From Geobacillus thermodenitrificans subsp. thermodenitrificans DSM 465 (GTDB lineage Bacteria > Bacillota > Bacilli > Bacillales > Anoxybacillaceae): a stretch of DNA of 64,000 bases. Below are positions 37,131 through 47,669 of the stretch, one piece after another (within the stretch, counting starts at the first letter, position 1; each line of letters starts with the position of its first letter). The position numbers and the translations under genes are program-made. Location of the stretch: positions 1 through 64,000 of the forward strand of contig NZ_AYKT01000011.1 of assembly GCF_000496575.1 (NCBI RefSeq), read 5' to 3'. The notes under the pieces were generated by a model. It saw only the letters and a program-made list of their open reading frames with translations, was not told the DNA's origin and made no database searches.

Positions 37131-38305
37131 TCCTCTCCCCCCTCCTGCTCTTCTTCCGCCGCCAGCTCTAAAAAAAGGCGGACGAGCTCTTCATCCGGCG
37201 TCTGTCCCCCTGTTTGCCGTTTGTAAAAACGGCAGAACATCTCTTCAAGCGAGAGCGCCTCGCGGCTCACTTCAGCCTCTTCTTCCACCCGTTGGGGAAA
37301 CACCGGACGAATATAAACAAAACCTGGATGAAGCTTGCGCAACCGGTAAATTTCTTCCATTGTTAACGGCTCAGTCACATGGAGCTCCAAATCAACCCAG
37401 CACGACTGGTCTTTTCCTTCCTCGCACCAACGGTACACTTGGGCGAGCCCTTCTGTCGCCTTCCAACGGACGAGCGGCTTGCCGGCGGCAAGCGGAATTT
37501 CCGTCACGCTAGCCGCCCCGCCCGGGTGCACATCAACGACCGTGACCGATTTGGCATGCCCAGCTTCGGAAAAGCTATAAGCGAGCGGTGAACCGGAATA
37601 GCGTGCTGCCGTCTCCGCCCGTTTGACGTCCTGCGGCCGGTGTAGATGACCGAGCGCCACATATTGGGCGGCTTTCGGCAAACTCGTCGCCGCCACTGTA
37701 TAGGCGCCACCTACTTCAATCGGCCGCTCAGAATCGGACGTACGGCCGCCGGCGACATAAAGATGGCTCATCACTATATTGACCGTCTTTTCAGTGAATG
37801 AAGCGGCCATCATCTCTAACAGTGCACGGATGCGGTCATCATAACGGTCACGAAGCACCGCTTCCCGATGATCAGACGACAGCAGCTCAGCAAGGCGCGA
37901 TTCGGACGGATAGGCCAACGGAGCAAGCATCATCGTCTCCCCGCATGAGGGGACATCAATTCGGCAAACGGAAGCTTCCGGACGGCCGAACAGAAAAATA
38001 TGATAATCGGAAAGCAACGTCCGGGCGGCGCTGATGCGGTCCGGATGGTCATGATTTCCACTGATGACGGCGACTGGCCGCCGTCCCTTGTCGGACAGGC
38101 GGGCTAAACTTTCGTAAAACAATTGTTCCGCCGCCGCCGGCGGATTGACGGAATCAAATACATCACCGGCCATTAAAATGGCGTCAATTTGTTCTTTCTC
38201 GACAATTTCGATGAGCTCATCGATAAACGCCTCCTGCTCAGCCAACCGGCTTCGACCCTCGAGTGTTCGCCCAAGATGCCAGTCCGCCGTATGCAAAATG
38301 CGCAT
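37127..38305 (-). CDS. sbcD: Exonuclease subunit SbcD (Mre11-like)
   Basis: 392 residues from ATG 38305 after GGAGGGGGAG. Metallophosphoesterase motifs are HTADWHLG (residues 4-11), GDVFDS, SGNHDHPDR, and GHLHRPQ; together they bind two Mn ions. Nuclease partner of SbcC. It lies 17 bases after addA and overlaps sbcC, so addB-addA-sbcD-sbcC are one repair operon, as in other bacilli. Confidence 0.96.
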   Translation of the reverse strand: MRILHTADWHLGRTLEGRSRLAEQEAFIDELIEIVEKEQIDAILMAGDVFDSVNPPAAAEQLFYESLARLSDKGRRPVAVISGNHDHPDRISAARTLLSDYHIFLFGRPEASVCRIDVPSCGETMMLAPLAYPSESRLAELLSSDHREAVLRDRYDDRIRALLEMMAASFTEKTVNIVMSHLYVAGGRTSDSERPIEVGGAYTVAATSLPKAAQYVALGHLHRPQDVKRAETAARYSGSPLAYSFSEAGHAKSVTVVDVHPGGAASVTEIPLAAGKPLVRWKATEGLAQVYRWCEEGKDQSCWVDLELHVTEPLTMEEIYRLRKLHPGFVYIRPVFPQRVEEEAEVSREALSLEEMFCRFYKRQTGGQTPDEELVRLFLELAAEEEQEGGEE

Positions 38306-38322
38306 GTCTCTCCCCCTCCGCT

Positions 38323-41300
38323 TCACTCCACTGCAAGAAAATATTCACCGTCAAACGAATATAAGTAACATTCCGCCACCGGCACGCGCCAAATTTGTTC
38401 AATGGCCCGCCGGTAGAGGCGCATTTGTCCCCCGTAACGACCAAGCAAAAAGCGGGTCGCCTCCTCTTTTTGGCCGGCAAAACGGCCCGTCACCTCATCC
38501 GTCTTATAGTCGATCACCACATAACCGCGTTCATCGGCAAACACGCAATCGACCACCCCTTGCACGAGCAGGCGGCGGCCGCTCTCCATCCCTTCGCTGC
38601 CGTATAGCTCGTCAGCCGGAAGCCCTAAGCTGAACGGCACTTCTCGGTATACTTCGCGGGCGGCGCAAAGACGGCGGCCGATGTCCGTGGCGAAAAAGGC
38701 GACGATCGCGGCGGCATCGACCGTTTCCGCTTGCTCAGCCGACAGCAATTCTTTTTCCACAAGCCGAATGATTTGGCTGCGGATTGACGATTCGTCCATC
38801 GGTGCGTGCAAGTCGAGATGGCGCATGACCACATGAAGCGCAGTTCCTTTTTCGGCCGGTGTCAACGTTTTTTCCTGCATAAAACGCGGCCGGGAGAACA
38901 GCGGTGCCGTCCCTTTGCGCGGCAGCCATTCGTCCGCCTGTTCGCCAAATAACGCCTGCTGTTCTTTCAGTTCTGAGACTGACTGCTTAGCGCGCACGAC
39001 CGTCTCCTTGCCGTAGCGATACCGCCACAATAAGCGCCGCCTTGCTTCCTCTTCCCATTCCCCTTGAGTTGGAACAGGGCGGCCTTGTTCGAGCGCAACA
39101 AGCGCGCCGCCATCCTCCCGATCGGTTGATACCTCAGCGTTGCGAAGTTTGGCCGCCGACACGATCTCAAAACGCCACACCGACGGATGGAAAGCAATTT
39201 CGTCCGGCCGATTCACCTCGACTAAAGAACGCCCGTCTCGATGGCGGATGAGCGCTCGACCGATCCAATCTAAGTACGAGCGGGCTGATGCACGCACATC
39301 GTCAGGAAGGAGCCAACCGCTTTCAGCAGCTACCCCTTTCCATTTTTCAATCTCCTTATCCGCATCGTTGACGGAAGCAAGCAAGTACAGCTTCTCTTTC
39401 GCCCTTGTGAGCGCGACGTACAAAATGCGCATTTCCTCGGCAAGCAGCTCAAGCCGCTTTTTCACTTGAATGGCCAACAGCGGCAGCGTCGGATAGCTGA
39501 TGCGCAGCCGCGGATGGACAAACCGGGCGGCAAAACCGAGCTCTTTATCAAGCAAATACGGGGAATGCAAGTCGCGCGTATAAAACGGGCGGGCAAGTCC
39601 AACAAGAAAAACGATCGGAAATTCGAGTCCTTTGCTGCTATGGATCGTCATGACGCGCACGACATCTTCCTGATCGCCAAGCGGACGGGCCGCCCCCAAG
39701 TCATCGCCGCGCTCTTGCAGCCGTTCAATGAAGCGGAGAAAGCGGAACAGCCCTCGAAATGACGTCGATTCATATTGCCGGGCGCGATCATACAAGGCGC
39801 GCAAATTGGCTTGCCGCTGCTTTCCGCCCGGCAAAGCGCCAACAAAATCATAAAATTGTGTGTCGCGATACAGCTGCCAAATCAGATCCGCTAATGAACG
39901 GCGGCGCGCCATCGTACGCCATTCTTCCAACTTGTTGAGAAAGGAAATCGCTTTTTCCTTAGCGTTCTCTTCCTCATCCGTTTCTGCTGTTTTTTGACAA
40001 AACGCTTGCAACGCCTCGAAAAACGTGCCTTTTGGGTCGCTGAGGCGGATCATAGCAAGCTCATTTTCATCAAACCGGAATAGTGGTGAGCGAAGCACAG
40101 CCGCTAGCGGAATATCTTGATACGGGTTGTCGATCACTTTCAACAGTGACAACATAACCGAAATTTCCGTCGCCTGAAAATAACCAGATGATAAATCAGC
40201 GGCGGCCGGAATGCCCTGCGCCTGCAGCTGTTCAATCATTTGCGGCGCATTTGTCATCGAACGGACGAGCACAACGATATCGCGATACATGGCGCGCCGC
40301 TGTTGTCCACTTGAGCGGTCATACACATAAAACGGGCGGGAAACGATCTCTTTAATTTTTTCCGCCATCAAACGCGACTCAAGCTCGGCCGCCTCAAGTT
40401 CGGCTGTTTCCTCTTCGTCCTCTTCCGACGTACGCTGCCGATCGATGATCATCACTTCCGGAACGGCATCCGTTCCCTCCGGATAATCGGCGCCGTACTT
40501 GAGCTGCGCCGCCTCATCGTAAACCATTTCCCCGACCGCTTCCCCCATGATTTGTGCGAATAAAAAATTCGTTCCATCAAGCACCTCAGCACGGCTACGG
40601 AAGTTGCTCGCCAAGTCGATTTTCATTCCTCCTGCTTCTCCATCAGCGGTAAACCGTTTGTACTTATCAAGAAACAGCATCGGCTCAGCGAGGCGGAATC
40701 GGTAAATCGACTGCTTGACATCGCCAACCATAAACAAGTTGCCCGTTCGCTCGCTTCCTTTTTTGACGAGCTGCAAAATCGTTTCTTGGACAAGGTTCGT
40801 ATCTTGATATTCATCAACGAGTACTTCATCAAACTGTGCCTGGTATTCCAAAGCCGCGGATGACGGCTGCCATTCGCCAGTTTCCGGATCGTACTGCCGC
40901 AAAATGCGCAAACAGTAATGCTCTAAGTCGGAAAAATCGACGATCCCTTTCTCCCGTTTCGCTGCTTCAAACATGGCGGAAAAACGGCGGACAAGAGCGG
41001 CGATCGTTTCGACGACCGGCTTCATCTCACGCATGTGGCGAAGCCAGGCGGATGGATGGAGCGAAAACACGTTGTCGCGCAGTGCTTCGATTTTCTTCTT
41101 CGCCTGATCACGCAACGATTTCGCTTCATCGATGAGTTCTGCGTCAAATCCGTCGCCGCGGCAAGGAGGAAGACGACCAAACGACAGCGATTGCAACGCA
41201 TGATATAGCTCATCCCACGACCCGGACAGCCGTCTTTCCAAATCAGCGATTAAGTCCATATCTTCGCGCAGCCGCTTCTCGTACGGCTTTGGCCCGCTTT

Positions 41301-42051
41301 CTTTCTCGGCAAGCGCCAAAGCCAAGCCGATAAACCGCTTAGCCGCCGCCAACTCCATCGCTGCGTGTTGGGCGATATAGCGTGCCGGTGGCAGCGTCTC
41401 GACATTCGTTTGTTCATCGACATCATACATCGATACTAAATCGGCCAACCATTCGTCCGGTGCCGGATGGGAACGGGAGAATTCGTAAAGCGCCAAAATC
41501 ATCTCCTGCAGCTCCGCGTCACTGCGGTCACCGGTATAGGCATCGACAACAGCGAAAAAGCGCTCATTGTCCGCCTTCCCGTATTCCTCCTCAAGCAGTT
41601 CCTCAAGGACATCTTCTTTCAACAGCTCGATTTCCGTCTCATCGGCAATGCGGAACGACGGGTCCAAATCGAGCAAATAATAATACTTGCGGATCACATC
41701 CAAACAAAACGAATGGAGCGTCGAAATCGAAGCGCGGTTGAGCAAACTGAGTTGACGCCGCAAATGGAGCGAATGCGGCCGATTGGCAAGCTCCCGTTCA
41801 AGCGCTTCGCCAATCCTCGCTTTCATTTCGGCCGCTGCCGCATTCGTAAACGTGACGACGAGCAGGCGATCGATATCGACCGCCCCTTCTTCCGCCGTCA
41901 CCTTTTGAATAATTCGCTCGACGAGAACAGCCGTTTTTCCCGATCCGGCCGCCGCAGCGACGAGAATATCCCGGCCGCCGGCTGCAATCGCCTTCCATTG
42001 TTCATCCGTCCACCGACTTCCAGCGGGCTTCGGGCGAAACGTGGCGTTCAT
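38323..42051 (-). CDS. addA: ATP-dependent helicase/nuclease AddA
   Basis: 1242 residues. UvrD-type helicase: Walker A AAAAGSGKTAVLV (near 33-45), motif II VDEYQDTN, FRLAEPMLF and VRVMTIHSSKGLEFPIVFLVGL, then a RecB-type nuclease at the C-terminus with VIDYKTDEV. It unwinds and resects double-strand breaks together with AddB. Its ATG overlaps the addB stop (ATGA) and GGGAGGAAG lies in front. Length is normal for the family. Confidence 0.97.
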   Translation of the reverse strand: MNATFRPKPAGSRWTDEQWKAIAAGGRDILVAAAAGSGKTAVLVERIIQKVTAEEGAVDIDRLLVVTFTNAAAAEMKARIGEALERELANRPHSLHLRRQLSLLNRASISTLHSFCLDVIRKYYYLLDLDPSFRIADETEIELLKEDVLEELLEEEYGKADNERFFAVVDAYTGDRSDAELQEMILALYEFSRSHPAPDEWLADLVSMYDVDEQTNVETLPPARYIAQHAAMELAAAKRFIGLALALAEKESGPKPYEKRLREDMDLIADLERRLSGSWDELYHALQSLSFGRLPPCRGDGFDAELIDEAKSLRDQAKKKIEALRDNVFSLHPSAWLRHMREMKPVVETIAALVRRFSAMFEAAKREKGIVDFSDLEHYCLRILRQYDPETGEWQPSSAALEYQAQFDEVLVDEYQDTNLVQETILQLVKKGSERTGNLFMVGDVKQSIYRFRLAEPMLFLDKYKRFTADGEAGGMKIDLASNFRSRAEVLDGTNFLFAQIMGEAVGEMVYDEAAQLKYGADYPEGTDAVPEVMIIDRQRTSEEDEEETAELEAAELESRLMAEKIKEIVSRPFYVYDRSSGQQRRAMYRDIVVLVRSMTNAPQMIEQLQAQGIPAAADLSSGYFQATEISVMLSLLKVIDNPYQDIPLAAVLRSPLFRFDENELAMIRLSDPKGTFFEALQAFCQKTAETDEEENAKEKAISFLNKLEEWRTMARRRSLADLIWQLYRDTQFYDFVGALPGGKQRQANLRALYDRARQYESTSFRGLFRFLRFIERLQERGDDLGAARPLGDQEDVVRVMTIHSSKGLEFPIVFLVGLARPFYTRDLHSPYLLDKELGFAARFVHPRLRISYPTLPLLAIQVKKRLELLAEEMRILYVALTRAKEKLYLLASVNDADKEIEKWKGVAAESGWLLPDDVRASARSYLDWIGRALIRHRDGRSLVEVNRPDEIAFHPSVWRFEIVSAAKLRNAEVSTDREDGGALVALEQGRPVPTQGEWEEEARRRLLWRYRYGKETVVRAKQSVSELKEQQALFGEQADEWLPRKGTAPLFSRPRFMQEKTLTPAEKGTALHVVMRHLDLHAPMDESSIRSQIIRLVEKELLSAEQAETVDAAAIVAFFATDIGRRLCAAREVYREVPFSLGLPADELYGSEGMESGRRLLVQGVVDCVFADERGYVVIDYKTDEVTGRFAGQKEEATRFLLGRYGGQMRLYRRAIEQIWRVPVAECYLYSFDGEYFLAVE

Positions 42052-45000
42052 GACTCTTCCTCCCTTTTCCCTAATGTTTCGATCACCGCATCCTTCGTCT
42101 GTGGCGTGAGTTTCCGATATCCATTGCCGGACAGTGCCTCATCAAATTGGCATACCGGTTTAAAGGCGCAAAACTCACACGCCGTTTTGTTTTTCAGCTT
42201 GTACGGGGCGATCGAGACGACCCCGTCGGCAATTTGCCCACCAATATCCACAAACAAGCGGCGGACGTGTTGGCGCAACGCGGCAAAATCAGAGGCGCTC
42301 GCCACTGAAGAACGCGAGTGGATCGCTCCGGTTCTCGTCAGCTGGGCAGGCACAATGAGCGACCATTGCCCGTTTTCTGTTTGGCTGTCCATCAGCCGAA
42401 TTGTCTCGGCATCGGCGAGCAACAGCCCGCGCATCCGGAACGGCTCAAGCAACTTTCTCGCCACTTCCATTTCATTGTCAAGCCATTGCTTGGCTTGAAT
42501 AATCGGATTGTGGATATGGAAATAAAGAACCCCTGCCGGCAACGCTGGCTCTCCAACAAGCTGTTCAGCGTACGTCAGCACAATATCCAAATACGTGAAC
42601 ATTTGCAGCGCTAAGCCGTAATATACTTCCGTCAAATCGAGCGTTTTGGCGCTCGATTTGTAATCGATGATACGAAGGAGCACGCCCTGGCTGCTTTCCG
42701 CCTTATCAACGCGGTCGATTCGTCCGACGAGCTCCATCACTGTTCCGTCGCGAAGCTGGAAACGAAGCGGGGGCAAGTCGCCGCCCGGTCCGAACGACAA
42801 CTCGAACCCGACCGGAGCAAAGCCGCTTGCCCGCGCATGTTCACTCAATACGTGCGTCGTGCGGGCAACAACATTTTTTAATTTTCGTTTCATATATTCA
42901 TAGCGGTTAGAACTTGATAACACTTGTTGCTGGATGAGCGGGGCAATCCGCTCGACCGCTTCGGCCGACAGCCGCTCGCATTCTGATCTTGATAGCTGTT
43001 TCCAATCAAGGTGCTGTTCACGCACTCGGTCAGCAATTTGCTTAATGGCAGCATGGAACAATTGTCCAACATCCGGCGCCTCAAGGCGAAAGACGTTCCG
43101 CTCTTTCAGGCGCAGCCCATGCGAGGCGAAATGGGCATACGGACATTTTTGAAACTGCTCCATGCGCGAGACGCTCGCCTGAATTTTTTTTCCGTACAGC
43201 CGTCGGCTCCATTCTCTTTTGAGCACCGCCTGATTCGTATAAAACAGCCCTGACACAGCCTGCTCTACTCGCGCCCTCCACTCCGGATGACTGATTAACA
43301 CGTTATATACATCCCACCAAAGCGGATCGATACCATAATTTCTCTTCCACGCCCGCAGCTGGCTGATGAGGTACGTCTGTGTCGCCCGCGGCACGGTGAC
43401 AAACGTCTCCGGCTTCTCTTCGGGAGCATCGAACGGATCATTGCCGCATAAATGAACAGATACACGCGGAAACAATTGAACTAACTGCTTAATGAGCGGG
43501 GACGGCATGAGCGCTTTCCCCTCACCATCAGCAAGCGGATACGTAACGTATAGCCGTCGGCTCGGGCAGGCAAGAGCCAAGTAAACAAAAAATGGGTCGT
43601 AAAATAGCTGTTCCCGCCCTCCTGGTGCAAGCGCCACCCCGAGTTCGCGCAATTGCTCTCGCTCGACCTCGGCCACTAATCCCTCATCTTTCACTTTGGC
43701 TGGGATGACGCCGTCATTGACGCCGATGATAAATGCATACTTGACATCAATCAGGCGCGAACGGTCGAGCTGAGCGACGATCACCTGATCGATCGCTGGC
43801 GGAACGAGAGCGAATTCGAGCCGGTCGAGCCCAGCTTCGATAATTTTGGCAAACTCGGCAAGCGGCAACGGTTCCGCTCCGAGCATTTCGACATATTGGT
43901 CGAGCAAATCAACAACCGCATTCCACGCTTGTTCGTGTTGGCGCGCTTCGACGAGGCGTCCATCCGCTTCCGCCTGAGCGCTCATTTGCTCTAGTTTTTT
44001 TGGAATTTGCAACTCTTCTAAAAAGAGATATAAAGCCGTGCAAAGACCGCGCCCATCGGCAGCTCTCCGCAGACGGCGCTCAAGCCGACGAAGCGGCGCG
44101 GCCAACGCCTCACGCCATTCGTTGAGCTTGTCTTCAAACTGCCGCTCTTCATCCGTCTGCGGCACATTCAGCCCGTCAAGCGCCTGGTAGCGGCGATATG
44201 TCCAACGTTCGTCGCTCGTCCACTTTTCGCCTTTCACCCCATGGGCAAGTACGTAGTTTTCGAGCTTATCAGCCGCCTCACGCCACATGGCCAAATCGCC
44301 GTCAACCGGAAAGAGCAAATCCGTTTTTACAGCGCGAAAAACCGCCTCATAGCGCCAACGCGTCACCACCGTCTCCAAAGCCGCACGCACAAGTTCAATG
44401 AGCGGATGATAATGCATCGGCTCCTTTTCATCCATAAAATAGGGGATGTCAAAGTCAAAAAACACTGTTTTCACAAGGTCACGATATGCCTCCGTCTGGC
44501 GGATGATGAGCGCAATGTCGCGGTAGCGTGCCCCTTCGTCACGAACGAGACGGATGATTTCCCGGGCGACCGCCTCAATTTCTGCGCGGCGGTTGGCCGC
44601 CTCGTAAAGGCAGATCGCGTCGGTCTCCGCTTCGTACGGAAGCAGCGGGCGGCGATGAAACTGCTCTTCAAGATGGGCAAGCGCCTTGTCTTGGTGGCGA
44701 CGGTTTACGGAAAGCACGACCGGCGATTCAATCATAATATCGTTGGCCAAAGCGAGCTCACGCAACTGACGGTATGTCTGTGCGGGCAAGTAAAAGAGAT
44801 CGAGCTCGTCCGGCATCCCGACATCGTACGGGCGATCGGCCGTCAAGCAAACGGTGACGCGCCGACAGCGGTGAAGAAGCTGTTCTATGACCATATATTC
44901 TTGAGGGGAAAAATGATGAAAGCCGTCGATATAAATGTCAGCACCATGCAAATAGCTGGAGCGGGGGATGTGCTCAACAAGCAAGCGCAAATAATCTTCC

Positions 45001-45551
45001 GAATCAAGATAATGGCCAAGAAGGCTTCGTTCCAATTCTTCATAAACGAGTGCCACATCGCTTAACTTATCCGCTAGCAGTCGACGGCCTGGTTGGCCTG
45101 ATCCACTTTCAAGCACTCCGGCATGGCGGCGGAGTTCATCCGGCGTCAAGCAATACCGCTTGCACTCTGCGATCATCTCATGCAGCTGTTCGACAAAACC
45201 ACTTTTGTCTGCCGCGCGTCCAAACAGCTTCAGCTCTTGTTTGCGCTGTTCAATAATTTTGCGAATCATCATTTGCACGCCAACGTCGTGAACATGGTAA
45301 CGGTTCATGCCGCCTGTTTCTTGCAGCACGCGCCAAGCGAGGCGGGGAAAACTGAACACTTGGGCGCGGATCATCCCTTCCGTTCCCTCCGTATGTATTA
45401 ACGCGTATTCGCATTGAAACGTCATTTGTTCCGGGACAAGATAGACGATTGTCCTTCCCTTTGGATCTTCTTGTAACTGGCGGCGAATTTCTTCAAGGCA
45501 GGCAGTCGTTTTTCCGCTTCCTGACCGGCCAAGCAAAAACCGCAGCGACAT
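42048..45551 (-). CDS. addB: ATP-dependent helicase/nuclease AddB
   Basis: 1167 residues from ATG 45551 (MSLRFLLGRSGSGKT, the usual start; GGTGGTGA lies upstream). Walker A is in residues 8-15. The C-terminal RecB-type nuclease carries RIIDYKSSAK, and the four cysteines of its [4Fe-4S] cluster are in FQKCPYAHF and CEFCAFKPVC. AddB is the Chi-recognising partner of AddA. First gene of the addB-addA-sbcD-sbcC operon; an extended -10 (TGC-TAAAAT, 45585-45590) lies 34 bases upstream. Confidence 0.96.
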   Translation of the reverse strand: MSLRFLLGRSGSGKTTACLEEIRRQLQEDPKGRTIVYLVPEQMTFQCEYALIHTEGTEGMIRAQVFSFPRLAWRVLQETGGMNRYHVHDVGVQMMIRKIIEQRKQELKLFGRAADKSGFVEQLHEMIAECKRYCLTPDELRRHAGVLESGSGQPGRRLLADKLSDVALVYEELERSLLGHYLDSEDYLRLLVEHIPRSSYLHGADIYIDGFHHFSPQEYMVIEQLLHRCRRVTVCLTADRPYDVGMPDELDLFYLPAQTYRQLRELALANDIMIESPVVLSVNRRHQDKALAHLEEQFHRRPLLPYEAETDAICLYEAANRRAEIEAVAREIIRLVRDEGARYRDIALIIRQTEAYRDLVKTVFFDFDIPYFMDEKEPMHYHPLIELVRAALETVVTRWRYEAVFRAVKTDLLFPVDGDLAMWREAADKLENYVLAHGVKGEKWTSDERWTYRRYQALDGLNVPQTDEERQFEDKLNEWREALAAPLRRLERRLRRAADGRGLCTALYLFLEELQIPKKLEQMSAQAEADGRLVEARQHEQAWNAVVDLLDQYVEMLGAEPLPLAEFAKIIEAGLDRLEFALVPPAIDQVIVAQLDRSRLIDVKYAFIIGVNDGVIPAKVKDEGLVAEVEREQLRELGVALAPGGREQLFYDPFFVYLALACPSRRLYVTYPLADGEGKALMPSPLIKQLVQLFPRVSVHLCGNDPFDAPEEKPETFVTVPRATQTYLISQLRAWKRNYGIDPLWWDVYNVLISHPEWRARVEQAVSGLFYTNQAVLKREWSRRLYGKKIQASVSRMEQFQKCPYAHFASHGLRLKERNVFRLEAPDVGQLFHAAIKQIADRVREQHLDWKQLSRSECERLSAEAVERIAPLIQQQVLSSSNRYEYMKRKLKNVVARTTHVLSEHARASGFAPVGFELSFGPGGDLPPLRFQLRDGTVMELVGRIDRVDKAESSQGVLLRIIDYKSSAKTLDLTEVYYGLALQMFTYLDIVLTYAEQLVGEPALPAGVLYFHIHNPIIQAKQWLDNEMEVARKLLEPFRMRGLLLADAETIRLMDSQTENGQWSLIVPAQLTRTGAIHSRSSVASASDFAALRQHVRRLFVDIGGQIADGVVSIAPYKLKNKTACEFCAFKPVCQFDEALSGNGYRKLTPQTKDAVIETLGKREEES

Positions 45552-45584
45552 AGCAATCACCACCATTCATTTCCTTTATCCTTC

Positions 45585-45613
45585 ATTTTAGCACACATGT
45601 TCGTATTTGACGA
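45585..45613 (-). promoter_or_regulatory. Probable SigA promoter of addB
   Basis: Minus strand TCGTCA, 17 bases, TAAAAT with TG one base upstream of the -10 (extended -10). Confidence 0.5.
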
Positions 45614-45701
45614 GCTGTATCAGCTCTATTCATCTACTACAGCAACGAAACATCAAAACATCGTTACCCCAAGCAATCCCATAAAAAGATTTCAAAGCAA
45701 C

Positions 45702-45743
45702 GCCGCCCGAAGCTCACGTTTCCAATCATGGGCTTCGGACGGC
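45702..45743 (-). terminator. Hairpin terminator after sipV
   Basis: GCCGTCCGAAGC and GCTTCGGGCGGC form a 12-bp stem with an 18-base loop; a loose T-rich stretch follows on the minus strand. Confidence 0.55.
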
Positions 45744-45813
45744 AAATTTCGGCAAAGAAATAAAGTTTTTCTCTAGCTGGCGCTCCGACAACCGAGTTTT
45801 GCAAGTCGCTGTC

Positions 45814-46368
45814 CTAAAAACGGAAAGCAAACTGTTCAAACGGCCAATAACGGAGATCGACCTTGCCGACGACCTGATCGATTTTGACAAAACCGAAATG
45901 GCGGCTGTCCCAACTGCCAAGCCGATTATCGCCAAGCACGAAAATGCAACCGGCCGGCACTCGTCTTTCTCCGGTCACCTCTTCAAGGGTAAAATCGCCC
46001 GTCAGCTTGCCGCTAATCAATTTTTTCTTATACGGTCGTAAATATGGTTCGTCAACTTTTTTTCCATTGACATACAATATATCGTTTTTATATTCAATCC
46101 GGTCCCCCGGCAGCCCAATAACCCGCTTTACATAATCCTCCTTTTGGTTGGCATGAAAAACGACAATGTCAAATCGGCGGATCGATCCGATTTCGTAGGA
46201 CAGTTTATTGACAATCAGCAAATTGCCGCTTTGCAGCGTCGGCATCATCGATTTTCCCTCTACCATGTAGCTGCTGAAAACAAAAAAACGGAGCGCCACG
46301 ATGAAGCAAACGACGGTCAGCCATGGCCAATGATATCTCCGTTTTTCCTTTTTCTTTTCTTTCGTCAT
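45814..46368 (-). CDS. sipV: Type I signal peptidase, SipV-like
   Basis: 184 residues from ATG 46368, overlapping the yhjE stop (ATGA). One N-terminal helix (WPWLTVVCFIVALRFFVFSSY), catalytic Ser40 in GKSMMPTL and Lys81 in DYVKRVIGLPGD, then the box E region FVLGDNRLGSWDSR. It removes signal peptides outside the membrane. Position between yhjE and addB equals B. subtilis sipV. Confidence 0.94.
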   Translation of the reverse strand: MTKEKKKEKRRYHWPWLTVVCFIVALRFFVFSSYMVEGKSMMPTLQSGNLLIVNKLSYEIGSIRRFDIVVFHANQKEDYVKRVIGLPGDRIEYKNDILYVNGKKVDEPYLRPYKKKLISGKLTGDFTLEEVTGERRVPAGCIFVLGDNRLGSWDSRHFGFVKIDQVVGKVDLRYWPFEQFAFRF

Positions 46369-46988
46369 TCCCCACCCCCCTCGCCACGTTGTTTTTCTGT
46401 CAGCGAAAATCTTGCTTCTACCCGTTTTCCTGCATACCAAAGCAACAAAACAACCAAAGCAATTCCAGCCGTGCGCAATGGCTGACGAACAAGCGCCACG
46501 ATGTCATAACCGATAAAACTAATCATAAAAATCATGACCATCTTTCCAAGCAATACCGCAAGCACAAACTGTTGGCGGCTGATGCCCGACAGCCCAGCGA
46601 CAATATTAATGAGCGCTGACGGAGTGAAAGGAAAACAATAAAGCAAAAACAGTGGGCCAAATCCGTGTCGTTCGATCCAGTGCATGAACCGACGCACTTT
46701 TTGATGGCGGCGGACAAAATGAAAGAAACGCTGCCGGCCGATTCTCCGCGTTAACCAAAACACGATGAGCGATCCAAGCGAAGCACCGAGCCAAGAAATG
46801 AAAAATCCTTTCCACAATCCAAACGCAGCGGCGTTCGCCATGACAAAAACGACCATCGGCAAAATCGGAAAAAACGACTCGAGCAGCGTCGCGGCAATGC
46901 CGGGAAACACGCCAAATGAGCGGTAATGTTCGAGCAAGGAAAGCACGTAATCGAGCGTGAACCATTGTTCGAATGTTTCCATATTCAT
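46365..46988 (-). CDS. yhjE: TVP38/DedA-like membrane protein YhjE
   Basis: 207 residues from ATG 46988 after GGAG (a second ATG follows at 46982). About five hydrophobic segments; the SNARE-associated/VTT core is ESFFPILPMVVFVMANAAAF, GASLGSLIVFWLTRRIGRQR, and YCFPFTPSALINIVAGLSGI, with the re-entrant F-x-P-x-xP motifs. Such proteins act in lipid scrambling or transport; the exact role is unknown. Translationally coupled with sipV. Confidence 0.9.
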   Translation of the reverse strand: MNMETFEQWFTLDYVLSLLEHYRSFGVFPGIAATLLESFFPILPMVVFVMANAAAFGLWKGFFISWLGASLGSLIVFWLTRRIGRQRFFHFVRRHQKVRRFMHWIERHGFGPLFLLYCFPFTPSALINIVAGLSGISRQQFVLAVLLGKMVMIFMISFIGYDIVALVRQPLRTAGIALVVLLLWYAGKRVEARFSLTEKQRGEGGGE

Positions 46989-47081
46989 GCATCTTTCTCC
47001 ATTCAAATGCCGTTTATATTTTTATTTTACACGCTCGGTCGTGCAATTTGAACTCATCTTTGTGAAAGCCCATTTTTACCA

Positions 47082-47630
47082 TCAATGCTCTGGCACATCT
47101 TTTTCTTTTTTCTGCTGCATGCGGAATATGTATTGTAGCTTGCGCTCTCTTGCTTCCATTCGGTCTGACAGTTTCGTCCGCAATTGAGCCGTTCGATATA
47201 ATTGATTGATAAAGGATTTGTAGGATACATCGAGGAATACGCTTTTTCCGTTGCGGAAATAGACGACGGTTCGCTCATATTTAGCAGGTTCATACCTATA
47301 GACATGCATATGGGACAACCAAACGCAGCCGGAATCTCTCGGGGAAGAAGTCGGGAAGACATAAATTCCATTGGACGGTTCGACGGCAATCGGTGCCTTA
47401 TGAGTGATGCCGATCAACGCCTTTGTCCCTTCTTTTCTACCTTGGAAGCTGCATCCATAATAATCACAGCTCTGTTTAATGATGTCGGTTGGCGTTTTTT
47501 TGACAATATATTCGCCATCTTCCTCAATGACTTTTGCATAGATGTCGCTGTTCAACAAGTACGGAAGAATTGCCATTGTATAACGGCTTACGACAAAATG
47601 TTCTAGCACGATAAATTCATTCACTTTCAT
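47082..47630 (-). CDS. comK: Competence transcription factor ComK
   Basis: 182 residues from ATG 47630 (MKVNEFIVLEHFVVSRYTMA) after AAAGGGG. Features such as PYLLNSDIYAKVIEEDGEYI, SCDYYGCSFQGRKEGTKALI, APIAVEPSNGIYVFPTSSPR, and CVWLSHMHVYRYEP are those of ComK, which activates DNA-uptake genes through AT-rich K-boxes. It is a little shorter than B. subtilis ComK but the core is intact. AT-rich upstream DNA with AAAA/TTTT tracts may allow autoregulation, though no exact K-box is seen. Confidence 0.95.
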   Translation of the reverse strand: MKVNEFIVLEHFVVSRYTMAILPYLLNSDIYAKVIEEDGEYIVKKTPTDIIKQSCDYYGCSFQGRKEGTKALIGITHKAPIAVEPSNGIYVFPTSSPRDSGCVWLSHMHVYRYEPAKYERTVVYFRNGKSVFLDVSYKSFINQLYRTAQLRTKLSDRMEARERKLQYIFRMQQKKEKDVPEH

Positions 47631-47669
47631 CGATTCATCCCCTTTCCTAATCAACTGATAACTACTTCT

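Noticed and set aside
41467-42498. A 343-codon plus-strand frame across the addA/addB junction
   Set aside because: Antisense to the overlapping addB end and addA start; no start signal.
44241-45065. A 274-codon open frame antisense to addB
   Set aside because: Complement of conserved AddB sequence, no ribosome site and no known motif.
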